Assembly: GCA_026120185.1 (NCBI GenBank)
Contig: JANUWF010003375.1
Coordinates: forward strand, 3,345,736-3,409,735
Direction: 5' to 3'
Origin: Voacanga thouarsii
Lineage: Eukaryota; Streptophyta; Magnoliopsida; Gentianales; Apocynaceae
Length of the DNA: 64,000 nucleotides
Shown: in pieces, positions 11,366-23,393 of the stretch
Layout of the letters: the number at the start of each line of letters is the position of its first letter
How positions within the stretch are numbered: position 1 is the stretch's first letter
Translations under genes and position numbers: made by a program
The notes under the pieces: generated by a model
Database searches by the model: none
What the model saw: only the letters and a program-made list of their open reading frames with translations
What the model was told of the DNA's origin: nothing

Positions 11366-11855
11366 TGATGTGTAAATTTTGAGTATATAAAAATCATCAA
11401 ATTTAAATCCATCCCTTAGTCAAGTTTTAATCAAAACATTAATTTCAAAATACACATATGAGCAAGTATACTCATGCAAGCATAGCATAGGTAATTAACG
11501 AGTATCGATCCTTAAAGGAATAAGTACACACTAATCACTTTTCATTCATTGTTTAACCGACCTAAATAAAATGAGAAAATAATAGAAAGAAAAATAAAGA
11601 TATATATACAACTCAGTAATGTAGGAATACGCAATTTAGACAATTATCTTAGAAAACATGATAATGAACTAACTAGCAATTTTCTCAATTAATTATCATC
11701 CTGGCATCATGAAGGAAAATAAAGTAAAATTCAATCGTTTCCCAAGTCATGAATCTACTTCCACTTCTTTTCCCAATCTATGGAATCACTATCTTTTGAT
11801 TAATATTAACAGATTTTCTAATCAAGCTAACATAACCAAAACATGCATTAAGCTC
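11366..11855 (-). mobile_element. ATH1 5' LTR, left piece
   Basis: Begins 'tgatgtgtaaatttt', the same terminus as both ATH2 LTRs (20739 and 28982), and stops at the SIR1 insertion. It continues at 32287; the joined LTR would be about 1.4 kb. Confidence 0.8.
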
Positions 11856-13149
11856 TGTTAGTCCTAAGGACATTCTCCTGTGTTTTGATTTATGAAAAAT
11901 ATTGATACGGACTAACTTGTGTGACTTACATATGATAGGACATTTTTTACCCCAATTCTTTCAAGGCATACAAATAAGGTTGCTAAGCAGCTGTTCAGGA
12001 AATAGAATCTAAAGTAGTGATTGATCAAATACATCTTCAACCTAAGAGCTCACAAGATCTTGAAGTCCTTCAGGAAGAACTTGAGACTAGGAATCGTGGC
12101 TAAGGTATTACTTGTAAAATTCCTATATCTCTTTAACTTATGATTCAATTTATTTCTACCTTGAAGCACACAAGCAAAAAGATTTCAAAATATTAAGTCT
12201 TCAAAATTTTGGATTGAGTAATTTGGATAGCTCTGTATCTAAACACTTCGTCCAAAACACTGTGAACAGTGTCAAAATATTTCTATCTAGAAAAGTTCCA
12301 TTTTGAACTCACCTTTTGGATGCACCCTCGTCTGATCCTTGAGTTCAATACTCTGGAAAATCTGACAGCGTGAAACTAGTCGTTTCTAGCCGTTGGAGCT
12401 TTACTTTTTACTTCTATAAAAGATTTCAAAACTCAATTTTAAGGAAGATTTTTATCCTATATTTCTAAGAAACACTCTTATTCTCTAGAATACAAAAATC
12501 TCCCTTTTTATTAGTGCTTCAAAGTAAAATCAGATTGCTTCAAAAGGTAAAGGTTATCGTGCGCATTGGTTTGTGCTTTTGCTCAAAAGTGTGAGCTATT
12601 TCTGTTCATTTCAATAATCCTTCTTATGTATCAAGGTTATGGTGTAAAACCCATTTGGGGTGACCCTTGATTTGTTTGTCATTGATTGAGAGGTTTTGGT
12701 AAAACCAAGTGTGGTGATCCTCTTATATAATTCGTGTAGTTAGACACCATTGTATTGTCTAAGCTTAGAGAAATTTGGTTTAACATCCTTAAGTGTGAGC
12801 TTAAGATAGTGGATGTAGATTTGGTAAATTAAACCACTATAAATCTTGTGTTCATTCTCTTTGCATTTATTTTGATAGGCTGCAAACTTCTTTTCTTGAA
12901 AGTTTTCAAATCATTAAAAAGAAATCTTTATAATTCTCACCAACCTTTTTTTTTTTTTTGTATTAATTACATATCTCCTATCTCATCTCATTTAGATTGT
13001 AGTTGGTCTTTAAGATGGTCCAAAAACTCCTCATTGTATCACTAGCAAACTCCTCGATCTGAAATACAAAAGGAGGATTTCAAAAATAGTTTTTGAAAAG
13101 TGTTTTAAATTTTTCAAAAACCTTATTCACCCCCTTCTAAGGTTTTTCA
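11856..13149 (+). mobile_element. SIR1 5' LTR
   Basis: Starts TGTTAGTCC and ends GGTTTTTCA, two bases before the primer site. It is 1294 bp, paired with the LTR at 30996-32281. A TATA-like 'ttctataaaag' lies near 12411-12421. Confidence 0.88.
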
Positions 13150-13151
13150 TT

Positions 13152-13162
13152 TGGTATTAGAG
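13152..13162 (+). other. SIR1 primer-binding site, tRNA-Met type
   Basis: TGGTATTAGAG, one change from the canonical TGGTATCAGAG, two bases after the LTR. Confidence 0.85.
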
Positions 13163-13210
13163 AGTTGGTCTACTCTTTTTCGGCTAAACAACCTTGTAGA
13201 AAATTTTTTT

Positions 13211-14092
13211 ATGGCAAATATCTCCTCTCTTCCCTATGTCGAAGGATCCTTGACAAATAGACCTTCTTTATTCACTGGAAGTAATTATACATTCTGGAAA
13301 AATCATATGAAGATCTATGTTTGCTCAATTAATTTTGAGTTATGGAACTGAATTGAAAGAGGACCATATGTTCCTTCTAGATGTGTTGAAGGTCGAATAG
13401 TTCCAAAATAGAGTGATGAATATGATGCAGAAGAAAATGCCAAAATGACATTGAATTTTCAAGCCATGAACAGTTTATGTTGTGCCCTTGATGCCACTGA
13501 ATATAATCGAGTAAGTGACTGTGATTCAGCCCATGATATGTGGAGATTGCTTGAAGTTATCCATGAGGGGACAAATCAAGTAAAGGAGTCTAAGTTAGGA
13601 CTTTTGATTCATGATTATGAATTATTCACTATGAAGCCAAATGAAAGTATAATTGATATGTTTACTAGATTCACAGATATTGCAAATGGACTTAAGGCTT
13701 ATGGGAAAAGTTATTCCCTTGGTGAACAAAATAGAAAAATTCTAGATGCTTTGCCAAAGAGCTGGCAACCTAAAGCTCTAGTTGTGAAGGAATCCAAAGA
13801 CTTGAAAATCTTACCGATCAAAGAGCTAATTGGCTCTCTTCTAACTCATGAAATGAAACTCAAAAGGTTTCAAGAATCTGATTACCATGACAAAGGTAAG
13901 AGAGGAATATCACTGAAAGCTGTTGATAAGGACGCTGAAAGTAGCCAATCTGATAGTGATGATGGAACTAAAGTAGATACTGAAGAATTGGCCATGATTG
14001 TAAAGAAATTCAAAAAAAATGTTCAAAAAGGGAAACTTCAAAAGAGGAAAGAAGTTTGTGAAAAGGAAGGGACAGGCCTCATCATTTAAGCT
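13211..14092 (+). pseudogene. gag: SIR1 gag, N-terminal and capsid-like part
   Basis: The frame opens at 13211 (MANISSLPYVEG) and carries the plant Copia gag start pattern 'FTGSNYTFWKNHMKIY'. It is interrupted by in-frame stops near 13349 and 13409, then runs open from 13445 to about 14040 with the capsid-like region (TRFTDIANGLKAYGKSY, LDALPKSWQP). Gag would form the cytoplasmic particle that packages the element's RNA. A frame change near 14040 leads to the zinc-knuckle frame. The start was chosen because it follows the primer site and matches family gag starts; the ATG at 13151 overlaps the leader. Confidence 0.82.
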
Positions 14093-14999
14093 TCAATGTT
14101 ATAAATGCAAGAGTGCGGAACACTTTATTGCTGACTGTCCAATAGCCAAAGAGAAAGAAGGTAAAATGCTCAAGAAGAAAAAGAAGGATCTGAAAACAAA
14201 GAAGGGCAAAGGACTAATCAAAACTTAGGATCAAAATGAGTCCGAATATAAGACAAATGGAGATTTTGAAAATGAAACTGCTAACATATGCTTCATGGCA
14301 GTGGAGGACAAGGTAAACTCTTCCTCATCTAACCTTGTAGCTAAATTACATGATTCTACTTGTGATAATATTGATGATCCGAATGCTCTTCTTATTGATA
14401 TGTTCCGTGAACTAAAAAGATTGTCAAAAAAGAACAAGGAAATAAAGGTAAAATTTGATTCACTATCAACTGAAAATGACAATCTGATAAGTGAGAACAA
14501 AAATCTACTTTACTCCATGCGCTACCTGAATGTTGAAACAAAAATCATTTCTACTTTCTTGAAATGTTCTACTCATGAGAATAAATGTTTGTATGATCAA
14601 GTTTCATCTCTTGAAGTCATGATCCGTGAATTTGATAATATGAAAATGAAGATCGATGATCTCACTACTTGCATTGAAAAATTCACTGATGGTTGAAGCA
14701 ACATGAATAAACTTCTTGGAACTCAATGGATGGCTAGAAATAGAAATGGCCTTGGCTATAGTAATTTGCACAAATCAAGAAAACACAAGTCTTATTTTGT
14801 AAAAACAAGCTCCTTAAACAAAAATTATACATATTGCATTTATTGTGGTAAAAATAGACACATTGCATCTAGGTGTCACATTAGGAAAAGCATTTATTTG
14901 GGAATGAAATCTGATTGGAGAATTAAAAAAATCACTACTAACCCCGATAGACCCAAGAAGATATGGGTACCAAAAACCACTCTCTCATCTCATGTATAG
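14019..14999 (+). pseudogene. gag: SIR1 gag C-terminal part with CCHC knuckle and coiled-coil region
   Basis: In the frame shared with protease and integrase. A knuckle CYKCKSAEHFIADCP at about 14098-14142 fits C-x2-C-x4-H-x4-C, with the usual Gly-His replaced by Glu-His. After a stop near 14226 comes a long polar, probably coiled-coil stretch (14295-14696, rich in L, K, E and N), then a second knuckle-like motif CIYCGKNRHIASRCHIRK near 14836-14889. An extended gag C-terminus with a second zinc motif is a Sirevirus-type trait. In-frame stops at about 14226 and 14694 break it. Confidence 0.75.
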
Positions 15000-15008
15000 G
15001 TACGTTTA

Positions 15009-15215
15009 TTGGAGAAAATGAGCTTCACAAAGTGGTTCTTAGATTATGGATGCTCAAGACATATGACCAGAAATGCAGCCCTATTAGAAGATGTGCAAGC
15101 TACAAATGACGGGTTCATTACCTTTGGAGACAAAAAGAAAGGAAAAATACTTAGCATAGGTAACATTGGTAAGGGATCTTCAACCATTATCAAACAAGTA
15201 TTATTGATTGATTAG
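15009..15215 (+). pseudogene. SIR1 protease fragment
   Basis: WFLDYGCSRHMT at 15030-15065 is the Copia aspartic protease signature (normally D-S-G-C-S-R-H-M) with Ser changed to Tyr beside the catalytic Asp, which would impair activity. The downstream flap-like region reads LSIGNIGKGSS. The frame ends at a stop near 15213, then resumes in the same frame into the integrase zinc region. Confidence 0.8.
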
Positions 15216-16343
15216 CTGAAATACAACTTGCTTAGCATTATTCAATTATGTGACAATGGTTGCAAATTCATTTTTGAGAAAGATTCTTGCTCTATTATGG
15301 ATAGCTCAAATAATGAAATAATTTTTGTTGCTAACCATGTCGGGAATGTATATGTATTCTATCTTGATGATCTTATAGCTCATGATATTTGATGTCTTTC
15401 CGTGCATGATAATGATGGATATTTTTGGCATAGAAGACATGGCCATGTACCATTTTATTTGCTAAACAAAGTATCCTCAAAAGAGCTTGTTAGGGGAATA
15501 CCCAAAATGAAATTCGATAAAAGCAAAATATGTGATGTATGCCAATTTGGAAAGTAGATCAAAACTTCTTTCATACCCAAGAAAATGATTTTCACCTCAA
15601 AACTCCTTAAATTAATACATATGGATTTGTTTGGACCGATGAGGACCACTAGCATTGGTGGTAAGAGGTATGCTTATGTTCTAGTGGATGATTTCTCAAG
15701 ATTTACTTGGACTTTGTTTCTTAGACAAAAAGATGAGACATTTTCTGAATTCTCTAAATTATTCAAGCGCATCCAAAACTCTATTGGTTGCAAATTGATT
15801 TCTATTAGGAGTGACAATAGTAGAGAAATTTGCAACAATAAATTTATATATTTTTGTGATGTAAATGGAGTTTTTCACAACTTTTCAGTTGCTAAAACCC
15901 CTCAACAAATTGGTGTTGTTGAGAGGAAAAATAGAACCTTGTAAGAAATGGCTAGATCTATGATTTTTGAAAACTCTCTTCCAAAATACTTTTAGGATGA
16001 AGCTGTTAATACAATGTGTTATATTGTTAACCGAGTAATGTTGAGACCCTTTCTAAGAAAAACACCCTTTGAGCTTATGTTTGACAAAACTCCATCAATT
16101 TATTATTTTAAAGTATCTAAATGTTTTGTTCTTAATACCCGAAATAATCTTAGAAAATTTGATAGCAAATCCGACGAGGTTATATTCCTTGGATACTCTT
16201 CCAACAAAAAGACATATAGAATATACAATAAGAGAACTTTATATGTGGAAGAATCCGTACATGGTGTCTTTGATGAATCTAACATTTATATGTTAAGAAA
16301 AGATGATGATAATGTAAGGAGTTCAAAGGAAAGAGGGAAATAG
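15216..16343 (+). pseudogene. SIR1 integrase region
   Basis: The zinc-binding start reads WHRRHGHVPF near 15430 with CDVCQFGK near 15535. The catalytic core follows at 15585-15944: HMDLFGPMRT (first Asp), YVLVDDFSRFTW, ISIRSDNSREI (second Asp) and a GVVERKNRTL end. The C-terminal part with 'TPFELMFDKTPSI' and 'EVIFLGYSSNKKTYRIYN' is at 16014-16343. In-frame stops at about 15394, 15557, 15942, 15993 and 16341 interrupt a single continuous frame, mostly where family members have Gln or Trp. Integrase would have inserted the cDNA into chromosomal DNA. Confidence 0.85.
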
Positions 16344-17535
16344 CAACAAAAATCACCATCGCTGGACATTCATGCCAAAGAAGAGGAATTGGAAGAGCAA
16401 CATGCTGAACAAAGCAAGCAAGAAACCGCAAAGCTCACTAATCAAGGGCTACCAAATGATTGGAAGTACAAAATCGGTCATCCAAAAGAGCAAATTATTA
16501 GTGATCCTAACTGTGAAGTCAAAACTAGATGGTATTTTGTAGAAAATTTTGCTCTACTCTCTAGTATTGAACCTAACTGTATTGATGTGGCCTTGCATGA
16601 TGATTTTGGATTCTAGTTATGCAAGAAGAGCTAAACCAATCTGAGAGAAATCGAGTTTGGAAACTTATTCCTAGACTACTTGATCATCCGGTTATTGGTA
16701 CTAAGTGGGTTTTCAGAAACAAACTTGTTGAAAATGTAGTGGTGATTAGAAATAAAGCTAGACTTGTTGTTCAAAGATTCAATCAAGAAAAGGCATTAAC
16801 TATAACGAGACATTTGCTCCCGTTGCTATATTAGATCTATAAGAATGTTACTTGCTTTTGCATCTTTTAAAATTTCACGCTTTACCAAATAGAAGTTAAA
16901 AGTGTATTTTTGGATGGTTTTATTAAAGCGGAGGTATATGCAGAACAACCTCCAAGTTTTATTCATGAGCACTTTCCAAATCACGTTTTCAAACTTTCAA
17001 AGACTCTCTATGGTTTAAAAAAAGCCCCACGAGCCTAGTATGAAAGGCTTAGTGGATTCTTTCTCTCAAAAGGTTTTTCAAGAGGTTTGATTGATACTAC
17101 GCTGTTTATTAAGTCAAAAAATTTTGACGACCTTCTCATTGTCCAAATTTATGTTGATGATATCATTTTTTGTGCTACTAATGAATCATTGTGTAAGATG
17201 TTTGCCAAGACTATGCAGCAAGAATTCGAGATAAGCATGATAGGAGAACTCAACTTCTTTCTCGGGCAGTAAATTAAGTAAACCAAGGATGTAATTTTTC
17301 TAAATCAAGTAAACTACGCTAAGGAATTGCTTAAAAGGTTCGGTATGAATAAAGCCAAAGAAATCAGTACACCTATGAGCACCTCTCTAAAGTTTGATAC
17401 GAATGAAAAGGGTAAGAAAGTGGACGAATCAATATACAGAGGTATGATTGGAAGTTTATTATATCTTACTGCTAGCCGACCAAACATTATGTTTTCAGTT
17501 TGTCTCTGTGACATATTTCAGTCGTGTCCATAGGA
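16344..17535 (+). pseudogene. SIR1 reverse transcriptase region
   Basis: After a linker (16389-16616), the RT starts at about 16619 (MQEELNQSERNRVWKLI, then GTKWVFRNKL). The catalytic motif IYVDDIIFCATNE is at 17148-17190 and FFLGQ at 17255-17270. A one-base loss just before 16616 shifts the frame relative to integrase. Further stops near 17038 (PRA*YER), 17270 and 17279 lie where family members have Trp or Gln. The YVDD catalytic pair itself is intact, but no full-length enzyme can be made. Confidence 0.85.
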
Positions 17536-18094
17536 ATCCCACTTATGTGCCGTGAAATGCATCCTTAGATATTTGGTTGGAATATATGATTATGGTTTAT
17601 GGTGTCTTTGTACTAACACATTTGAACTTATTGGCTATACTGAAGTGGACTATACAGGCTATAAAGTTGAATGAAAAAGCACTAGTGGGCACTGCCAATT
17701 TCTTGGATACTTTCTAGTGTCATGGCATAGCAAAAAATAGGCTCGTGTATCATTATCTACAACCGAGGATGAATACATTGTAGCATGGAGCTGTTATGCG
17801 CAAATTTTGTGGATGAAAAACACATTACTTGATTTTGGTCTTAATTTTGATTGTGTACCCATACTGTGTGATAATACAAGTGTAATCAATTTAACAAAAA
17901 ATCTTGTTCAATATTCTAGGATTAAGCATATTGAGGTTAAGCATCATTTTATTAGGGATCATGTGCTCAAATGTGATGTTTGTGTAGAATATATCCCCAC
18001 AAATGAACAACTTGTAGATATATTTACAAAACCCATAGTTGAAGATAGATTCTTCTTTTTGAGAAGAGGATTAGGCATCACAAAAATTGTATAA
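17536..18094 (+). pseudogene. SIR1 RNase H region
   Basis: Matches the Copia RNase H module: GYTEVDYTGYKVE near 17632-17670, then 'KSTSGHCQFLG', then 'TEDEYI' near 17763, and an open end at 17807-18094 with 'CDNTSVINLTKN', 'IKHIEVKHHFIRDHV' and 'VDIFTKPI'. Stops at about 17671 (where family members have Arg) and 17738 (family Gln) break it. The last codon is at 18091, followed by a stop. Confidence 0.85.
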
Positions 18095-18638
18095 CAAAAA
18101 TTTTGTTGAGAAAGATTTAACCATCTGTTCTTGCAGGTCTCTAAAGAAAGACAATTTCGGAGGGAGATTTTGGATGCAACATTTCGAAGAGTAAATCCAA
18201 AACACATCTTCCAATACTCTCACTTTAAGGAACTACTCCTTGGATGAACATTTTGGATGAAGCCTCAATCCAAAATGAAAAGAACCTGATGTTCCGTATG
18301 TCTTTAAAAAATAACTGCTTCCAAATTATTCTTTTTGAAATTCAAATTAATAGCGCTTTTTTCAAGATAGCTTTTGAAATCTTTGATGAAAGGCCTCTTT
18401 CCAATGTACTTGATTGTACATATCTTCACAACCTCCTAGGAAATCACTAAAAGCTTTTTCTCTCTCTTCCCTCTATGATTCTGAAATCAGCCAAGAACAC
18501 CATCATTCTTCATTCAAAACCTTTCTAGTTTCTCTCTGAACAACTAAAAGCCTAAGCCTTTACCCTCTGGTTACCATGGTAAAATCCCCAAAATAGTCCA
18601 AACCCAAGTCAAAGAAAGCCCGTAAAATCACTAGGACA
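18095..18638 (+). other. SIR1 pol 3' spacer
   Basis: Between RNase H and the extra ORF. It contains several 'ttttggatg'/'atccaaaa' patches (18168-18280), partly inverted, of the sort that could fold. No gene seen. Confidence 0.4.
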
Positions 18639-19330
18639 ATGAAGAAGAAATCGACTGCAACAGAAAAAGGAAAAGAAGTCACTCCCGAACTCTTAGCTTC
18701 TCAGACCGATTATTCAAAATCAACTCCGGAACAGGAAAGTTTCGAGACCCAGATACCTCACTATCTAGACTCTAAAAGTGAGTCTGATTTTAATAAATGG
18801 GTGTCAAGAAACCGAACTGTGATTGTTGATTATTGCGTAAATCCAAAGTCTTTTCTAAATTTTACAAATGTGTTGAAGATAAAGGCCGAAGGTAAGATTG
18901 TCCAGTCTACTGAAGCAAAGAGAAAAGTTGAGTTAGAAACTCAATACGAATCCTCTACCAAGGGCAAATAGAGAACTCAAGACATAGGCATCAGTCAGAG
19001 CATTCTGGAAGTAATCAATTTGTTAGCTGTTAAGGTAGACAACCTCAGTTTAGAAATTCAGAACCTTAGGAATAGACTAATAGTTATGGAGGAGAAGGAT
19101 AAAAAGGATGAAACAATGCTTGATAAATCAGCACCAGCCTAAGAGGAAGAACATGCCAAAGGAACTACCTCTCCACATACTATAGAAGGAACTTGTCAAC
19201 AGACTGAACAGCCAAGCCCAGGAAAGGAATCTGAGCAAACTGCAGCCAGTTCAAAGGATAAAGAATTGAAGGTTGATTCTCCTGTCTCAGTTGCCCTTTC
19301 TAAAGTCCCTGTCTTACCTAGAAAAAAGTA
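18639..19330 (+). pseudogene. SIR1 extra ORF downstream of RNase H, unknown function
   Basis: Open at 18639-18971 (MKKKSTATEKGKEVTPELLA, 110 residues), then readable past a stop to about 19330 with more charged sequence. It is highly polar, rich in K, E, S and T, with 'FNKWVSRNRTVIVDYCVNPKSFLNF' midway; no membrane segment is visible in this part. Sireviruses often carry an additional ORF at this position, sometimes called env-like. This one shows no signal peptide or transmembrane helix, so I do not call it an envelope protein. Two or more stops make it a pseudogene now. Confidence 0.55.
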
Positions 19331-19655
19331 GAAGCATGTGGTGGTAAATAGAAAATCCAGTCACATCGCCGACCAGCATTCCAAAAAGGGTGTCAGGTCT
19401 AAGATAGAGACCATTCATATTGCGTAAGTGACCATTTTTGTGGACTAATTACCGAACTTCCTACGCCGAAAAATTTTTACTACTTTTCCATTGACAATTC
19501 CTTTTTAAAATTCTACTCCAGTATTTGAACAATTTACATTATGCTTTTTAGTTACTTTATCTACTTAATATATATCTCTTGTCTTGACATTCTCTATTTA
19601 TTCTCCTTATTCTACATTTTGATTGATGACAAAGGGGGAGAAAAATGGTATAAAA

Positions 19656-19770
19656 AATTGATAACTATTGGGATTGTTCACTGTTGTGCTAAAATTGATA
19701 ACTGTTGGGATTGTGCACTGTTGTGCTATGCTATTGATGGTTATTATTGGATTATGCACTGTTGTGTTAT
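19656..19770 (+). repeat. Imperfect minisatellite, three copies of about 36-38 bp
   Basis: Units contain 'ttgataactgttgggatt' followed by 'gcactgttgtgct', starting near 19657, 19692 and 19729. It sits after a purine-rich 'gatgacaaagggggagaaa' at 19625-19643 that resembles a Sirevirus purine tract but is not next to an LTR. Confidence 0.75.
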
Positions 19771-20738
19771 GGACTGATGATAAGTGAACTGAATATGGTT
19801 ATTGTTCCATGGAATATGGAATATAGTTATTGTGTTATGGACTTCAGCATGCTTGTATGTTAAAACTGAATATTCCTTAAGATTCTATGAAGTACATTAT
19901 GAAATACATGTTGGGATTTGGGGTTGATCAAACCAGTATGCTGTGCAATATTTTTTGTATGAATTGTGATTTTTGACCATGTACTACTTGTATATTGGTT
20001 TATAAAAAGCATGAATTGTGATTATGACTGTTTATGAACATAGTTTGTTGCGGACTAAGAATATTTGAGTGATTTGATGAAAACTAGGTTGAGATCCTGT
20101 TATGGACAAAAGAGTTTGAAATGTGTGCATAAGTTTAAATTGAGATTTGGTTTGTTGAATAATCTATTTTGAAATTGATTTTGTTATGCTTTGTGTTAAA
20201 AATCTCAGATGATAAGGATATTTATACCTATATCTTTGATTGCTAAAAAATTTTCCTTGAAGTCTAAAATTTCTTGAGAGAACTAGGCTGGATCAAAATC
20301 GCTAAAAATTCATTTTTACCTGCACATACACAGGAGGAGTTTTGGACTTTTATTTCTTCAATCCAAAAGTCCAGTCCAAAAATGGCTCCTAAAAAGGCTA
20401 GCTTCTGTTTAATTTTACCTTATTTTGGACACATGTTTTGGACATCCAAAACCTTAAGTCCAAAAGTTCCGTAGTCTCTCATCACCTAGTTTGGATGCTC
20501 ATTTTAGAAGTCAAAAATTTAAAATCCATCTTTCCTCTCAAATCGCATTTTGTGGTCTTATATCCTATATTCATATATGGACATATTAAAGGGGAGCATT
20601 TCATCTTATGATTCATGTTCTATACCTCCTTGTGTACATATTTATACATTTTTTTAATTAATTGCAACTATTCTCTTAAGGAATAGTCATCAAATGGAAA
20701 GAATGAGGAAATGGAGGTTGGTTGGGCCATAGGCTCAT
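19771..20738 (+). other. SIR1 3' untranslated region, left of ATH2
   Basis: No domain recognised. It ends at the ATH2 target site CTCAT (20734-20738); SIR1 resumes at 30801 with 'tgagccatg'. Confidence 0.6.
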
Positions 20739-22537
20739 TGATGTATAAATTTTGGGTGTATCAAATCATCAAATTTAAATTTTAATTAAGTTTTAATTAA
20801 AATATTAATCTCAAAATACACATATAAGTAAGTATACTCATCGCAAGCATAGCATAGAGAATTAACGAGTATCGATCCTCAAATGAACAAGTACACACTA
20901 ATAACTTTTCATTCATTGTTTAACCGACCCAAATAAAGTAGTACGATAAAAATAAGAAAAATAAAGAAGTATATACAACTCAAGGATGTAAAAATATGTA
21001 ATTAGACACATATTCTTGAAAACATAACAATGAACCACTTATCTTAGCAATTATCACAATCAATTATTATCTTGACATCATGAAGGATTTAATATAGACC
21101 CACTTTGTTTGCAATCCATGGAATCACTATCTTTTAGTTAAATTAGTGAACATATTCTGCCTCGACTAATTTATCCAAAAGATACATTAAAATCAATCCT
21201 TATATAAACTCCTATATTCTAGGTGATTGAAAACATGAAATTAGTAAATGAATCCATATTCTAGCAATCATGAACCAACCTTTGATTACCAATGTCCTAA
21301 ACAATTAACCTATTTTTCAAACAAGTTAAGGGATAACAAATATAAAATTAATTAGATTAAAACCATTATCAACCTCATTTTCAAGCAAGTTAACAATAAG
21401 CATTAATTAATCAATTTCGTAATAAAACGAGTAATCAAATACCAAGGAAAATAATTAATTCATCAAAGAACTAAATTAATTCAAATCATAAATCCAAGAA
21501 TAATATTGAAATACAATTAAAGAATTAAACTCATCATTGTTTAAGAAAAAGAAAACAAATGAAAGAGATAAATACTTATAGACAAGCCACTCAACTTCCA
21601 ATGAAAACTCCTCCAAGAATTAATGCTCCTTGAATAATTTCTCTAGAAAAAATATTGGCGGTGCAATCTAAAAATATGTTTAAGTCTTTACATTGTGCAC
21701 CCCCCCCTCTCGCCCCTTTCTATATAAATAGCCTTTATTTATAGGCTTACAAATTTCCTAAAAGAATCCTAAGTAAAGAAGAAGTAATTTCCTCAAAATC
21801 CCAAATTTCCTAATAAAATTCTAAAGAAAAAAAATAAAGGAGGTCCACCAAAAAGAATTGGAAAACAATTGGAAACTTGATTTTATCTTTATGTACTGAG
21901 CACATTCTTTTCTTGAATTTAGCTTCACCGAGCCATTGACAACCTAGCCAACGAAATTGCTAAAGCTAGCGAGCCAAAGAAGCTGTCCAAATTTCTTCTC
22001 TTGCTGTTCCATCAGCTCATTCGAGCCACGAACCAAGCTATCTCAATTCTTCTTCTTATGTTGTCTAAGCCGCAGCTTAGCTTTACACATTCTGGGCATG
22101 CTACAATTTTGTCATTTTGCTCTTTTTGATTCATTTCTTTGCTTTTCTTTCTTGGCCCATGATTTTTGTTCTTTTTGTTCTTTTTTGTTTTGTTTCCTTT
22201 TCTTCTTTGTTGAGCCGACCGAGCCGTTCCTTTGAGCCATTGTCTCCTTTTTCTTTCCAATTTCCAATTGCTCTGTTTCATCTATTTTTTTTCGCTTTTC
22301 CTTGTTCTTCTAGTTTAGGACTGGCGCCAGGTCCATCTTCTTGGCCTGGTGCTGGGTTTGTACTGGAAAATTAAATAATTAGCTCTAAATTTCACCTATT
22401 TTTACATAAAATTACAGAAAAAATATTTTTATAAGTGAAATATCAAATTGAAAGGAATATGACTAGTTATTGTATTAAAAGTATCTCAAATTAGCCTTAA
22501 TTGATTAGGAAAATAATGATGATTTTAGCCTCTATCA
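20739..22537 (-). mobile_element. ATH2 3' LTR (left)
   Basis: 1799 bp, paired with 28982-30795. It contains a GC-rich palindromic island near 22318-22365. Confidence 0.85.
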
Positions 22538-22553
22538 CATTCTCCTACACTTG
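22538..22553 (-). other. ATH2 polypurine tract
   Basis: Minus strand AAGTGTAGGAGAATG directly before TGATAGAGG. Confidence 0.7.
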
Positions 22554-23393
22554 AATCTTTACTTGTCCTCAAGTAAAGTACAAAAACAAAGTACTCAAAA
22601 CAATTTATTTCTTTTCATATTCATCTATAACAAAGCCATAATTTTTTTCCATGCTTAGATAAAAATTTGTCATTCATTCACCCTTTAAAAAACTTTGTAA
22701 ACTCATGAATTAAATTAAATATATCAAGACCTTTGAAATTAAGTTAAACAAGTTTATACTTTAGTCTAAGAAAGTTATGCCACCTTTCAAGCCAAGACAT
22801 AGATAACACAAATCATATAAGTCAAGTTGTTTAACCACTTCAAAACTTATAGAATTAAATTTGCAAAACTCTAAGTAGCAAAATAAGGAGACCCTCATGT
22901 TTTTTCTTTCATCATTTTTTTCTTTCACTTTTTTTTTTTTTTTTTTTTTTTCTGTTTAGCCTTAAGTGCATGAACAAAACCTTCATGCACCATATTAGCA
23001 CCTAACATTTTTTCTTTGCTTTTCAGGAATTAGCCTAAAGAAAGTGTAATGCTTCTTATTTCTTCTCTTCCATTAACCGTATTGGCCCCCCTATGTAATT
23101 TCGTAATGAGATAAGCATTTTTTTCCCAAATAAAATATGGAAAAAAAATTTTCCACTCATTTTTTCTTTTTTTTTTTTTTTAAAGAACAATGCTCACTCT
23201 CATTTTTTTTTTCCAATTCTCACCATCCTTATTCAGAACTCCAAGTTAAACAAATTTAGACAACCATGAATCAAGAAGTAATAAACAACTTTTCCTATAT
23301 TTCATCATATCCTCCATATCCAAACAAGAAAAGTAGAATACAATTCAAATGCTAAAGCATAATCAAGACTAACTTACATTTCTAAGACTTAAC
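22554..23393 (-). other. ATH2 internal region, 3' part
   Basis: Non-coding, with long poly-T tracts at about 22929-22951 and 23166-23180. The sequence parallels the ATH1 internal region at 8605-9300. It ends at target TTAAC of the nested solo LTR. Confidence 0.6.

Noticed and set aside
22012..22374. Open frames on both strands of an ATH2 LTR, with a near copy at 30308-30614
   Set aside because: Both LTRs show the same shadow frames; T/C-rich composition, no domain.
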